Assembly (NCBI GenBank): GCA_025062195.1
Contig: JANXAS010000028.1
Span: 1 to 40,788, forward strand
DNA length: 40,788 bases
Direction: 5' to 3'
DNA from: Armatimonadota bacterium
GTDB taxonomy: Bacteria > Armatimonadota > Fervidibacteria > Fervidibacterales > Thermosaccharophagaceae
Below, piece after piece: positions 1-7,833 of this stretch. A program made the translations under genes and the position numbers. The notes beneath the pieces were generated by a model, which had not been told where the DNA came from, ran no database searches, and was given only the letters and a program-made list of their open reading frames with translations. The first letter of the stretch is position 1. Every line of letters begins with the position of its first letter.

Positions 1-390
1 AGAAAAATCGGGCGGATTTTATCCGCCCCTACAAAAAAATTTTCGCTCTATACTCAAAAGTTTGTTGTTGTAAGAACGCTCTTTTCGTCCACCTACCCGA
101 AGTAGGTGGCTAAAGGGACGAAGCAGGCTAAAGCCTGCTGATTTCAAAAGCCTGCTTTAGCAGGCTTCGTCTTTTAGACCCCGAATTAGATTCGGGGTCT
201 AATAGGATTTGTCTCGTGGCATTTCTACAGAGCCTAAAATTTCTCGTTTTTGCTGCTGAAACTTTTGGTTCGGGTCAGAGCCTGCGCTTTACATTAGCCA
301 CCAACAAACTTTGTAGTAAAGAGCGAAAATTTTTTTCGGCAAGCCAGTAGGCTTGCCCTCCGAAATGAAGTTTGTTGGTGCTTTGTATCC

Positions 391-459
391 ATGCCACTGG
401 CTTTAGCCAGTGGTTGATGACGAAGCAAATGAGCGCCGAATTCATTCGGCGAAAATTTT
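391..459 (+). repeat. Two-hairpin composite repeat, copy A
   Basis: The unit is ATG, an 8-bp-arm hairpin (CCACTGGC, loop TTTA), the spacer TTGATGACGAAGCAAATGAG, then a second 8-bp-arm hairpin (CGCCGAAT, loop TC) followed by AAAATTTT. The same architecture and spacer recur at 13152-13217 and, inverted, at 13051-13117. It resembles paired REP/BIME elements. Confidence 0.7.
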
Positions 460-521
460 CTTCTAAAGATGGCGCTAAGAGAATTCCTCATTGACCATGG
501 ACTAAAGCCCATAGCATGGTT
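459..521 (-). repeat. Degenerate copy of the two-hairpin repeat
   Basis: Read on the minus strand this shows a hairpin with TTTA loop (arms at 495-502 and 507-514, 6 of 8 pairs matching), a spacer resembling that of copy A, and a decayed second hairpin. It lies tail-to-tail with copy A, giving an inverted pair. Confidence 0.45.
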
Positions 522-681
522 TTGAAGAAGTGTTCACCAAAAACATTTGAGGTAGGGAGCGATGCATTTTAAAACTTCAGGGCACAAGACTTGTTCAACC
601 ATGCAATGGCTGAGTTATCACGCGAGAAGTTTGTTCTTCCTATATGCCTATATGCATGTAATTTGCGCTGCTGGGTGGCGA

Positions 682-1869
682 TTAATCGCTCCCAAATAGT
701 TGCTCTGCGAGGAAAATATTTGTCAAGGCTTTTAGCCACTGTTCTGCCAATTGTTGTTTTGTGACACCTTGTAGTTTTGCATCTTCTTCGGTTACTTCAA
801 GGAGTATTTCGCCACGAGCTTTTATTGCCACTCTTGAGCCATCTGTCCATAGATGCACTTCATAGCGTCTCAAGCCGGCGTCAAGCAATTTATTCAGCTT
901 TTCTGCCAAAAATTTTGCCCTTTTTGTCCCTTCAAGCCCCTCGCTTAGGCTTGCAAGCCTGCATAAGACTATTGAGCGAACTTTAACTACTCCCACAATT
1001 TTATCGCCAATTTTTTCCTCCTCAACCTCCGCTTTCCCGCCAGAAACAACCCCCCTTCTAATAATCGGTATGCCAAGTTCGTTTAGCTTATCCTTGACCC
1101 AATTAATTCTATCCCTTAACCCAGGATGAGTGGCATTATAAGCTTGCCACAATGTTTGCCCACCATACTTTAATGCCTCAACTTTCTCAAGTTTTTCAAA
1201 TACAGTGAGCATTCCGACGGGGTTAAAGCCAGCCTTTAGCAAATAATTGAAGCCATAAATGTCAGCTTCCGTCTCAAATTTACGGCTATAACCGAGCATG
1301 ACAGCGTCAATTAAGCTGGCGACAATCAATGGCAATTGCCTTGCAAATTCGCTACTTGAGACAGTTGCTCCAATAATAGCTGCTATAATAGCTGGAGCCA
1401 ATTTTCGCTCTTCCTCCATAGCTCTCAATGCGTGCCTTAAGACATTGTGTGCAATTTCGTGCGCAAGCACTGCTGCAATTTCGTGTTCGCTATCAGTTAA
1501 GTCAATCAATCCCTTCGTTACATACACAAACCCGCCGGGAAATGTGAAAGCATTTGGGGTTTGACGGTCAATCACCTTAACGACATAGTTGATTTTCGGG
1601 CGCTCCGTAAAGGAGGCAATCCTTTTGGCAATCTCGCTCAACCTGTTAATCAGTTCCTTATCGGTGACGAGCTTTTCCTTTGCCTCAAAGGCATTTGCGG
1701 CTTGCTTCCCAAGTTCAATCTCCTCAGGCGTTGCTTCCGGTGGAGGTAGTTGACTGCTCTTTGCGGCGCTCTTTTGTGAGGTTTTTGCGATTGTGCCACA
1801 TGGCAACACTATTGTGCAAATAAAAGCAATTATCAATGCAAAATTGTGCACTTTCCGATAATGGAGCAT
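682..1869 (-). CDS. Exported M48 zinc metalloprotease with extra C-terminal domain
   Basis: The protein carries the zinc protease motif HEIAH with downstream ETEAD supplying the third ligand, and the family block THPGLRDRI, so it belongs to peptidase family M48 (BepA/LoiP type, periplasmic quality control). The chosen ATG follows GGTGAT by a few bases and gives 395 residues with an N-terminal hydrophobic segment (FALIIAFICTIVL) that acts as a signal peptide or anchor; an upstream in-frame ATG at 1929 has no ribosome site. HEIAH is at residues 137-141 and ETEAD at 199-203. The last ~95 residues (pattern ILLEVTEEDA...LAEQW) look like a segment I associate with cyanobacterial MscS-like channel proteins; that link is from memory and uncertain. 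It is the last gene of the proteasome operon, 93 bp after prcB. Confidence 0.88.
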   Translation of the reverse strand: MLHYRKVHNFALIIAFICTIVLPCGTIAKTSQKSAAKSSQLPPPEATPEEIELGKQAANAFEAKEKLVTDKELINRLSEIAKRIASFTERPKINYVVKVIDRQTPNAFTFPGGFVYVTKGLIDLTDSEHEIAAVLAHEIAHNVLRHALRAMEEERKLAPAIIAAIIGATVSSSEFARQLPLIVASLIDAVMLGYSRKFETEADIYGFNYLLKAGFNPVGMLTVFEKLEKVEALKYGGQTLWQAYNATHPGLRDRINWVKDKLNELGIPIIRRGVVSGGKAEVEEEKIGDKIVGVVKVRSIVLCRLASLSEGLEGTKRAKFLAEKLNKLLDAGLRRYEVHLWTDGSRVAIKARGEILLEVTEEDAKLQGVTKQQLAEQWLKALTNIFLAEQLFGSD

Positions 1870-1962
1870 TTTTATCACCACAAAATTAGACGCTACCTGA
1901 CCCTTATCTTCTCGCTGAAATGCGTTCATGTTCGGTGTTACAAATTCAGTGCTATAAATGCT

Positions 1963-2751
1963 TCAATGCTGCGGGCGAAGGCTCTTACGCAATTCCTCAA
2001 GCGTTTCATTTGGTATAGTTGCAATGCCTTCCTTTGTAATCGTCTTAGCCAAAGGTAATGCTCTATCAACCCCACCAGTTGCTGGATCTATTCCGGAGGC
2101 AATATCAAGTAGCAACATTGTCTCTTGTAGCGCTTCTTCAAGTTCCATTTTGTGGAACGGGCATCTTTTGCGGACGATGTAATCTAACGCACCGCGAATA
2201 CGCTCTGCACCGGAACCAACTGCACCATATTCACGGCTTTCAAATCTTGCTCCCAATGCATCGTAGAAGAAAATGCGCCCCTCACCTCTCTTCAAATCGT
2301 ATGTGCTTACGATTGGGAGGAAACCGCCTATGCCTTGCATCAACTCCGGAAGTGCACTCATTAGCACCCTTGACACTTCGTTAAGCTTGCCCTCCAAGCT
2401 CAGTTCTTGAAGTTGACTCCTTGCGTAGTATTTGAACGAGTGCCTTAATAGGCGCACAGCCTCTATCGCCCTTGCATAAGAGCCGGCAATGGCAATTAGC
2501 GTGTAATCATCAAGTGCCATTATTTTCTCGGCTTCCTCGTAGAGTATTGTGTTGCTCGCCATTGCCCTTCTATCCGCTACATTTAAAACGCCACCGCTAA
2601 ACTTAACCGCAATGACTGTCGTGCCATGAGCAACCATTGTTCCTTCAGGTTGTGTGTCATAATGACGGTGTGATTGTATGATTGCGGCGTGCCGCAGAGG
2701 TTCGTAGCCGTATGCTCTTAGCAGCTCCAAAAAGTCGCCTCGCACATTCAC
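1963..2751 (-). CDS. prcB: Proteasome subunit beta
   Basis: This is the catalytic subunit of the bacterial 20S proteasome. After a propeptide of about 43 residues comes HG-TTVIAVKF, where the first Thr (residue 44 with this start) is the N-terminal nucleophile exposed by self-cleavage. The partners are visible at the right distances: Asp at +16 in VADRRAM and Lys at +32 in AEKIMALDDYT, matching Thr1, Asp17 and Lys33 of PrcB. The block IAGSYARAIEAVRLL is also typical. The start is ambiguous. A GTG at 2796 would overlap the modifier gene by 38 bases; the GTG used here lies 7 bases after the modifier stop, with GGGGAG upstream, and leaves a short N-terminus starting near GDFLELLRAYGY. The alpha subunit gene, usually adjacent, is not in the window. 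Confidence 0.93.
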   Translation of the reverse strand: MNVRGDFLELLRAYGYEPLRHAAIIQSHRHYDTQPEGTMVAHGTTVIAVKFSGGVLNVADRRAMASNTILYEEAEKIMALDDYTLIAIAGSYARAIEAVRLLRHSFKYYARSQLQELSLEGKLNEVSRVLMSALPELMQGIGGFLPIVSTYDLKRGEGRIFFYDALGARFESREYGAVGSGAERIRGALDYIVRKRCPFHKMELEEALQETMLLLDIASGIDPATGGVDRALPLAKTITKEGIATIPNETLEELRKSLRPQH

Positions 2752-2758
2752 AAGTTCA

Positions 2759-2935
2759 TCACTCCCCGCTGCGCTGCCTATATCGGCGCGCCTCACGAGG
2801 GTCTATTCGGCGCATCCGCTCAAGCAACTCTTTCGTATCTGGAGGTTGAACATCTGGCGTCCTCGGACCTTCTTCACCATCATGATGCTTTGGCAGCGGT
2901 TCGTTCGGCACTTGACGGCGCAATTGCTCTGGCAC
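2759..2935 (-). CDS. ubact: UBact, Pup-like protein modifier (58 aa)
   Basis: This small gene begins with GTG behind a strong AGGAGGTGA site and encodes 58 residues. The protein is charged, rich in Pro, Arg and Glu, has no predicted globular core, and starts MPEQLRRQVP. Its C-terminal half contains PDTKELLERMRR and REARRYRQRSGE, the typical tail of UBact, the Pup-like modifier of several diderm phyla. The last residues are Ser-Gly-Glu: the terminal Glu is the residue joined to target lysines by a PafA-type ligase, so no Gln-to-Glu deamidation is needed. It sits between the Dop-type gene and prcB, the expected place. Its small size makes it easy to miss in automatic annotation. Identification rests on the tail sequence plus the locus. 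Confidence 0.92.
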   Translation of the reverse strand: MPEQLRRQVPNEPLPKHHDGEEGPRTPDVQPPDTKELLERMRRIDPREARRYRQRSGE

Positions 2936-2985
2936 TTTCTTTCACCTCCTACATTTCAAGTTTAGTAGTGTCAGGTTGGAAGTGA

Positions 2986-3003
2986 ACGAAGTGTCAACTT
3001 CGT
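2986..3003. other. Hairpin in the dop-ubact spacer
   Basis: A perfect 7-bp inverted repeat, ACGAAGT-GTCA-ACTTCGT, lies in the 169-base spacer between the Dop-type gene and the modifier gene. It could affect mRNA processing or partial termination, letting the modifier be made at a different level from the enzymes. No T-run follows, so a full terminator is unlikely. Confidence 0.35.
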
Positions 3004-3104
3004 GCACAAAACCTCGTTGGCTAAGGAGAGCCACACCCCGTTTACGCTCACCCACTTTTGACCGCCAGCGAAGCTTAACTGTCGGTAGCTTGACGACTCT
3101 CGCT

Positions 3105-4637
3105 TCACTCAGCATTTAACACTTCGCACAACTTGATGAGTTCGTCAATTGAAAGGTTCTCATCCGTTAGCTTTTCCAAAACATGGCACGCTTCTCCTCC
3201 AACTAAGTTGCGAAGGTCAATAGCTCGTTCCACACCGTCAACACAAACCTTCACAATGCCCCAAGAGACGCTCAGGAGTGATGAGTTGAAGCGCTCAATT
3301 AACCTCCCCCGTATTAAAGCCCTTGTATTGCATGGCGGATTGTGTATTGCATTTTCAATGTCCCTTTCCTCAACCACTTGCCTCATCAAGTTGTTTGCCT
3401 CAATGGCGTAATAAAGCCCTTCATTCGGATCCACATTGTGATATGCCAAGTCAATTGCCTTCAATCTCTCGTCATCCCAATCAGTTCCTTCAGCCTCAAT
3501 GAACATTTCCATCAATCGTCTTTTGGCGACCCAATCAAGCCTATCACTTAGAGTCGCTGGATCTGTTTCAAGCTCATCAAGGACTTTATTCCACTCGCTT
3601 AAAACCCAATGGATATCCTCATCGGCATCATCAAGCAGTGTTTGGGCTGCTGTTAGATAAATTCTTTGGATGTCTATTGCGCTCATCTTCCGCCCATCGG
3701 CAAGCTCAACAAGCCATCGCATGCTCTCATCCATTGAAATTTCATGTAGCGCTTTAACTGGGTGCGCTATCTTCAACCAATCCGGCACTCGCCAATGGCG
3801 TTCAAGCAGTTTCACAACGATCGCAGTTGTTCCAACCTTGAGAGCGATGGCATACTGCGACATATTTGCATCTCCGACGATGATATGCAGGCGCCTGTAT
3901 TTGCTTCTGTCGGCGTGCGGTTCATCCCTCGTGTTAAATATAGGGCGGCGAAATTGCGTATCAGTGCCAACGAGCGAGTCAAAATATTCGGCACGCTGTG
4001 AGAGTTGGTATTTCACCCCTCTCTTCCTACCATAGTTTGTTTCGCTCCCAACTTTACCAGCTCCGGTGTAAATGATGCGCGTGCAAAGGAATGGTATGAA
4101 TGCATCCACTGCAACTTCAAACGGAACTGAACGGAGCATGAGGTAGTTTTCGTGCGTCCCATAAGTTGAGCCGTGGAAATCGGTGTTGTTTTTAAACACC
4201 TTTACTGCAGCGCCGAACTTCGCCGAGAAGTTGCTCGCGCACATAAGAACGATTCTTTCACCGGCTTTGTCATGTGCAACCAATTCTTTCAACCGACGGC
4301 ATTCTGGAGTTGAATATTCCGGGTGGGCATGATCATGGTATAGCCTTGCGCCATTTTTGAGCACTCTATCACATGGTTCAAAGGCATTTGGCGACCTTGA
4401 AATAGTCTCCCTGTCAAGTTCCTTTTCCTTTGGGTCAACTTCCAATCGCTTGGCGACAAACCCCCTCATATCAAGTCTTGGGGATTCGTGTGAATAGTCC
4501 CAGCGAAGGCATGCCTGATATGGATAACTCTCAACGATCGCCTTAACAGCGCATGGCAACTCAATTAGCGAACAGCCTTCAATTAGCACGCCGTATTCAT
4601 TCTCAAGTCCGAAGAGTAAGTCCACAGCCAACACCAT
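3105..4637 (-). CDS. dop: Dop/PafA-family enzyme, Dop-type (depupylase-like)
   Basis: The protein is a carboxylate-amine ligase-fold enzyme of the Pup pathway. It begins with the nucleotide-binding motif FGLENEYG and contains NGARLYHDHAHPEYSTPEC, whose Asp (residue 102) matches the catalytic Asp of Dop. Further blocks are DKAGER, FKNNTD, YGTHENYL, LSQRAEYF and NTRDEPHAD...YRRLHIIVGDANMS. HAHPEYS, rather than GSHPEYA, and the WDY-ES-D-RG stretch before it are features of Dop rather than of the ligase PafA. At 510 residues it has full family length. In UBact systems, where the modifier already ends in Glu, a Dop-type enzyme would mainly remove the modifier from substrates; this is inference. 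It starts 28 bases after the ATPase gene, so the two are probably co-transcribed. A dual ligase role cannot be excluded, as no second family member is in the window. Confidence 0.9.
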   Translation of the reverse strand: MVLAVDLLFGLENEYGVLIEGCSLIELPCAVKAIVESYPYQACLRWDYSHESPRLDMRGFVAKRLEVDPKEKELDRETISRSPNAFEPCDRVLKNGARLYHDHAHPEYSTPECRRLKELVAHDKAGERIVLMCASNFSAKFGAAVKVFKNNTDFHGSTYGTHENYLMLRSVPFEVAVDAFIPFLCTRIIYTGAGKVGSETNYGRKRGVKYQLSQRAEYFDSLVGTDTQFRRPIFNTRDEPHADRSKYRRLHIIVGDANMSQYAIALKVGTTAIVVKLLERHWRVPDWLKIAHPVKALHEISMDESMRWLVELADGRKMSAIDIQRIYLTAAQTLLDDADEDIHWVLSEWNKVLDELETDPATLSDRLDWVAKRRLMEMFIEAEGTDWDDERLKAIDLAYHNVDPNEGLYYAIEANNLMRQVVEERDIENAIHNPPCNTRALIRGRLIERFNSSLLSVSWGIVKVCVDGVERAIDLRNLVGGEACHVLEKLTDENLSIDELIKLCEVLNAE

Positions 4638-4665
4638 TCCCTTTGAACTCGCCTATAGTTTGAAG

Positions 4666-6408
4666 CTACACAACAGGGCTTATGTTTATATCACGCTCGC
4701 GGCGCCATATTGGGCGGACTTCAACAACATTTTCAGGCTCATAGTCAATGAGCTTGAGCCAGTCTTCAAGGTTCTCGCTCTTCGGGAATATCTCGCTCTC
4801 ACGATACTCAAGGAACGCAGCCTCACATAGGTCATTTAAGGTTACGCCTTCACCTTCATCACCATTCTCTATCGCTCGCCTCAGAGCAAAGTCTTTTGCG
4901 CGCTCAACTAACGACATGATTAGGGCACCGCTGATTAAGTCGCACCAATAAAGTGTTTGTCGCCTGCCGTTGCGCAGGTAGATATCAACGAAGGCAGTCT
5001 CGGAATTCCTTCGGAAGAGGAAATCAATCGTGCGGTCTATCAGAAACTGCCTTGCAGCCTCGTGGCTGCCATGCTCGGCTATCAGACTTGAATGTATTGG
5101 GACAGATTCATTCAAGTATATTGCGAGTATCTCCCTCGATGCATCCCTATTTGGGCGTGCTATCTTAAGCTTGCGGTCTATCCTCCCCGGGCGAAGTATC
5201 GCAGGGTCAATGTAATCTGGACGATTTGATGTGAGCATGACGACCACATTCTCCGTGTCAACCAAGCCATCCATCTCAGCGGCAAACTGCGGGACGACTG
5301 TGTTAGCCATGTCAAGCCACTTGCCTGAACTCCTTGTGCGCAGTATGGCGTCTGCCTCATCAACGAAAATGAAAACAAGGTATCCTTCCCTTGAGCGCTC
5401 ACGGGCGGTGGCAAATATTTCCCTGATCGCCCTTTCGGTCTCTCCGACCCACATGCTCAGTATTTGTGGTCCGTTTATGAGCATGAAATACTCTCGCACA
5501 TCGTTTCCGACTTTTTCCCTGTATGCTTTTGTCACATTATAGGCAGTTGCTTTCCCTATAAGCGTCTTGCCGCACCCAGGAGGTCCATAAAGCAGTATGC
5601 CCTTTACTCGCTGCTTCCCGAACTTGCGATAAAGCTCGGGATATAAAAGTGGGACTTCAATGAGCTCTCTTATGAGCCTGATCGCTTCATCCTGCCCACC
5701 TATCTTGCTCCATGGTGTTTCGGAAACCTTCTCAAGAAAGTAGTCCCTAACTTCCACCCTTTGAAACAGCTCAACTGCAACTCTGAGACTCGGCTCAAGG
5801 CGCACTTCATCCCCAACTTTTATCTCGCATTCGGATAGGTCGCTTGAGCGTCTGACTATTTTTGCTGATAGCCCGTGCCCATCAAGAGATACGCGCAGCC
5901 TGCCATCCGGAAGCAATTCGCTAACCTTCGCAATCGGTCCATCAGTTGCGTAACCCAAATCTCCTATGACAGCGAAGGCATCGTTAATCTTCACCCTCGT
6001 GCCAACCTTTAATGAAGGTGCATCCAAGTTTGGATCAATGTTGGCATAGTATTCGGCATCGCCAACAGCTATATGTGCTATGCCTTCCTCAGGCGACCCA
6101 AGGAATGTTCCGATGCGATTCGCTGGAGACGTGAGCTTTTCATAAACTTCTTGAAACTGCTCAATGACACGCCTCGCCTCTTCAAGCTGTTTTTCGTCCA
6201 CCTCAAGTTGGTGGCGCAGCAAAAGTAGCAGCCCATAACGCTTATCGCTTTCCGGTGTGCGCATGAGTATCTCATCAACTATGGCGGTTGCTTTAAAACG
6301 AGTTTCAAAACCGTGGTTGAAGTGGCTCCCACTTGGTGATGAACTTGAGTCCCTTGTTCTTTCATTACCTTGCCTGTTATTGCGAGAGCCTCTTTTGTCG
6401 GACATCAT
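4666..6408 (-). CDS. arc: Proteasomal AAA ATPase ARC/Mpa
   Basis: This is the hexameric unfoldase that feeds modified proteins to the proteasome. With the ATG chosen behind GAGGTGAAA it has 580 residues; an earlier in-frame start at 6462 adds 18 unlikely residues. Order of parts: a disordered Ser/Asn-rich start, a coiled coil (about 65-95) that would bind the modifier, tandem OB domains (about 100-210), and one AAA module with Walker A GPPGCGKT (275-282), pore-loop MWVGE, Walker B VFIFVDEAD (345-353) and the second region of homology TSNRPDYIDPAILRPGR. The pore loop has Met-Trp where many relatives have Lys-Tyr. The C-terminus is INISPVV and lacks the GQYL-like tail that docks Mpa onto the alpha ring. 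It is the first gene of the UBact-proteasome operon. Confidence 0.93.
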   Translation of the reverse strand: MMSDKRGSRNNRQGNERTRDSSSSPSGSHFNHGFETRFKATAIVDEILMRTPESDKRYGLLLLLRHQLEVDEKQLEEARRVIEQFQEVYEKLTSPANRIGTFLGSPEEGIAHIAVGDAEYYANIDPNLDAPSLKVGTRVKINDAFAVIGDLGYATDGPIAKVSELLPDGRLRVSLDGHGLSAKIVRRSSDLSECEIKVGDEVRLEPSLRVAVELFQRVEVRDYFLEKVSETPWSKIGGQDEAIRLIRELIEVPLLYPELYRKFGKQRVKGILLYGPPGCGKTLIGKATAYNVTKAYREKVGNDVREYFMLINGPQILSMWVGETERAIREIFATARERSREGYLVFIFVDEADAILRTRSSGKWLDMANTVVPQFAAEMDGLVDTENVVVMLTSNRPDYIDPAILRPGRIDRKLKIARPNRDASREILAIYLNESVPIHSSLIAEHGSHEAARQFLIDRTIDFLFRRNSETAFVDIYLRNGRRQTLYWCDLISGALIMSLVERAKDFALRRAIENGDEGEGVTLNDLCEAAFLEYRESEIFPKSENLEDWLKLIDYEPENVVEVRPIWRRERDINISPVV

Positions 6409-6604
6409 TTTCACCTCACACCATAAAATGCAAATAAAATGCCGAGCGCGAAGTTGGCACATTGCTTAACATAGGGAAGTGCATGGCGAAGGTGTGAAAT
6501 CAGATAGCGGCATTCCACCACTGATGACCATTGAGGAAGATAAGGTGCACTGTTAGCTAAGTATCATCATGCATAGTAGCGCACAAGCATCAAACTGCCA
6601 ATCT

Positions 6605-7279
6605 TCATGGTGAAAGAAAAGCGAATGAAGGAGCTATCATTTTGAGCGCCATGAAAATAAATGCACACCCAAATCCAACCATGAATACACCGCAAGCCCT
6701 AATCAACACTTTGTATGTTGAACCACGAAGTAAAGCCACGCCTCTTTCAATAGCTATTCCGATTAAAGCCAGCCAAAGTATGTCTCCAAGTATATGCCCA
6801 ATGTAGAATGTGCCAACGCCGAGCATGCCGGAGTTAAGTGAAATGCCTATCATGCTTGCTCCAACAGTCAGCCACCAAATGGACCAATACGGGTTTGAGA
6901 GGCTGCTAATGACACCCGCTGAAATTGAACTTAGTTGTGCATGCCTATCAAGCTTCCTCTCAACCGATATGCTATCTGAGTCTATGTTCGTCCGCAGCAT
7001 GCTAATGCCCATTAGGATGATCATACTGCCACCGATGATCCCGATGAGCACCTTCAAAAGCTTGACATTTGCAAGATGTAATCCGAAGGCGAGCACGACA
7101 GTGGTTGGCAACTCAATTGCTGAGTGCCCGAGTGCTACGAGCACCGCGGCAATAGCGCCGTAACGCATGGCGCGTTCAACTGCCGATATAGTCAGCGGCC
7201 CGGGCATTAGCGCCCCTGATAGGGCGACCATAAATGAGCTTCCGAACAAACCGACAAGCTTTACCACGCTGTTCTCCAT
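6605..7279 (-). CDS. LysE/RhtB-family exporter
   Basis: The 224-residue protein is almost entirely hydrophobic with about six membrane helices. The N-terminal block SGALMPGPLTISAVERAMRY, followed by a short loop and a Gly-His pair (VALGHSAIELP), is characteristic of the LysE translocator family, which exports amino acids or other small molecules. The substrate cannot be told from sequence. The ATG follows GGTGGGGGCAC, a good ribosome site. It lies 196 bases upstream of the ATPase gene on the same strand and 92 bases after the zinc-ribbon gene, so membership of the proteasome operon is uncertain. Confidence 0.82.
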   Translation of the reverse strand: MENSVVKLVGLFGSSFMVALSGALMPGPLTISAVERAMRYGAIAAVLVALGHSAIELPTTVVLAFGLHLANVKLLKVLIGIIGGSMIILMGISMLRTNIDSDSISVERKLDRHAQLSSISAGVISSLSNPYWSIWWLTVGASMIGISLNSGMLGVGTFYIGHILGDILWLALIGIAIERGVALLRGSTYKVLIRACGVFMVGFGCAFIFMALKMIAPSFAFLSP

Positions 7280-7371
7280 GTGCCCCCACCATCATTTCCG
7301 TTTGACAGCAGCATGTCATCCAGCCGTTGAGCTATGGGAAGGAATGACTCTGGCGATTGAAGAGTGTCATA

Positions 7372-7650
7372 TCATGTTGGTTGACCTTCCGCAGCTTTTC
7401 CACAGCTTGGGCAATACCGCCACGATGGATGGAGTTCTTTTCCGCAACCGTCACAACGCCGCCTCAGTTGCGCACCGCAATTCGGGCATACATTGTAGTC
7501 GCCTCTTACCATCTTCCCGCAGCTTGGGCAGGCATAGCAGCACACGAATTCAACTGCCCTGCTGATCTCCTCAAACAGCCATACAAGTGGCACACTTATG
7601 CAGCACGCAAAGCAGTGGCAATGCCATCCGTGATGATGCCTATGGCACAT
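7372..7650 (-). CDS. Small double zinc-ribbon protein with His/Cys-rich N-terminus
   Basis: This 92-residue protein ends in two zinc-ribbon units with CPSC-x9-CPNC and CDGC-x10-CPSC spacing, typical of double zinc-ribbon (DZR-like) domains. Its first 16 residues, MCHRHHHGWHCHCFAC, are unusually rich in His and Cys and could bind an extra metal ion. A short hydrophobic stretch (ISVPLVWLFEE) joins the halves. The ATG follows AGGTGG. The partner and role are unknown; such ribbons often mediate protein or nucleic-acid contacts. It is in the leftward gene run between the moaA group and the LysE-type exporter. Confidence 0.72.
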   Translation of the reverse strand: MCHRHHHGWHCHCFACCISVPLVWLFEEISRAVEFVCCYACPSCGKMVRGDYNVCPNCGAQLRRRCDGCGKELHPSWRYCPSCGKAAEGQPT

Positions 7651-7833
7651 CGCCCATCACCACCTGCTGAAAGATAAGCACAGCCAATGCGAAAGGAGCT
7701 TATGAACTATTTGATTGGTGTAGAGCGGGTTGTGCTCACCATAAGTTAAGCAATTACCCTGGCATAACTTTTTAATCTAACCTTCCGTGAGCAGCCTCAA
7801 CTGTGACTGTGCTATCCATCTGCGGATATAGCA

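Larger units (their letters stand above)
1..681. repeat. Gene-free spacer packed with short hairpin repeats
   Basis: No credible gene is seen here. The stretch holds at least eight near-perfect palindromes with 8-11 bp arms and 2-5 nt loops, at about 10-28, 89-109, 122-139, 148-167, 176-200, 338-357, 394-413 and 434-451. The arms differ from hairpin to hairpin but always pair, and several share a TTTA/TAAA loop. The longest is 176-200, with 11-bp arms around TAG. A second motif of the type AACAAACTTT-AGTAAAGAGCGAAAA is present at 301-336 and inverted at 34-71. The spacer lies downstream of the metalloprotease gene, so some hairpins may also end transcription of that operon. Confidence 0.75.

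Noticed and set aside
294-512. A 72-codon minus-strand open frame
   Set aside because: It is made of two inverted copies of hairpin repeats.
1-681. Possible CRISPR array
   Set aside because: The repeats are palindromes with differing arms and irregular spacing, and no cas gene is present.
2936-3104. A minus-strand open frame of about 50 codons between the Dop-type gene and the modifier gene
   Set aside because: It starts with GTG, lacks a ribosome site, contains a hairpin and has a composition unlike its neighbours.
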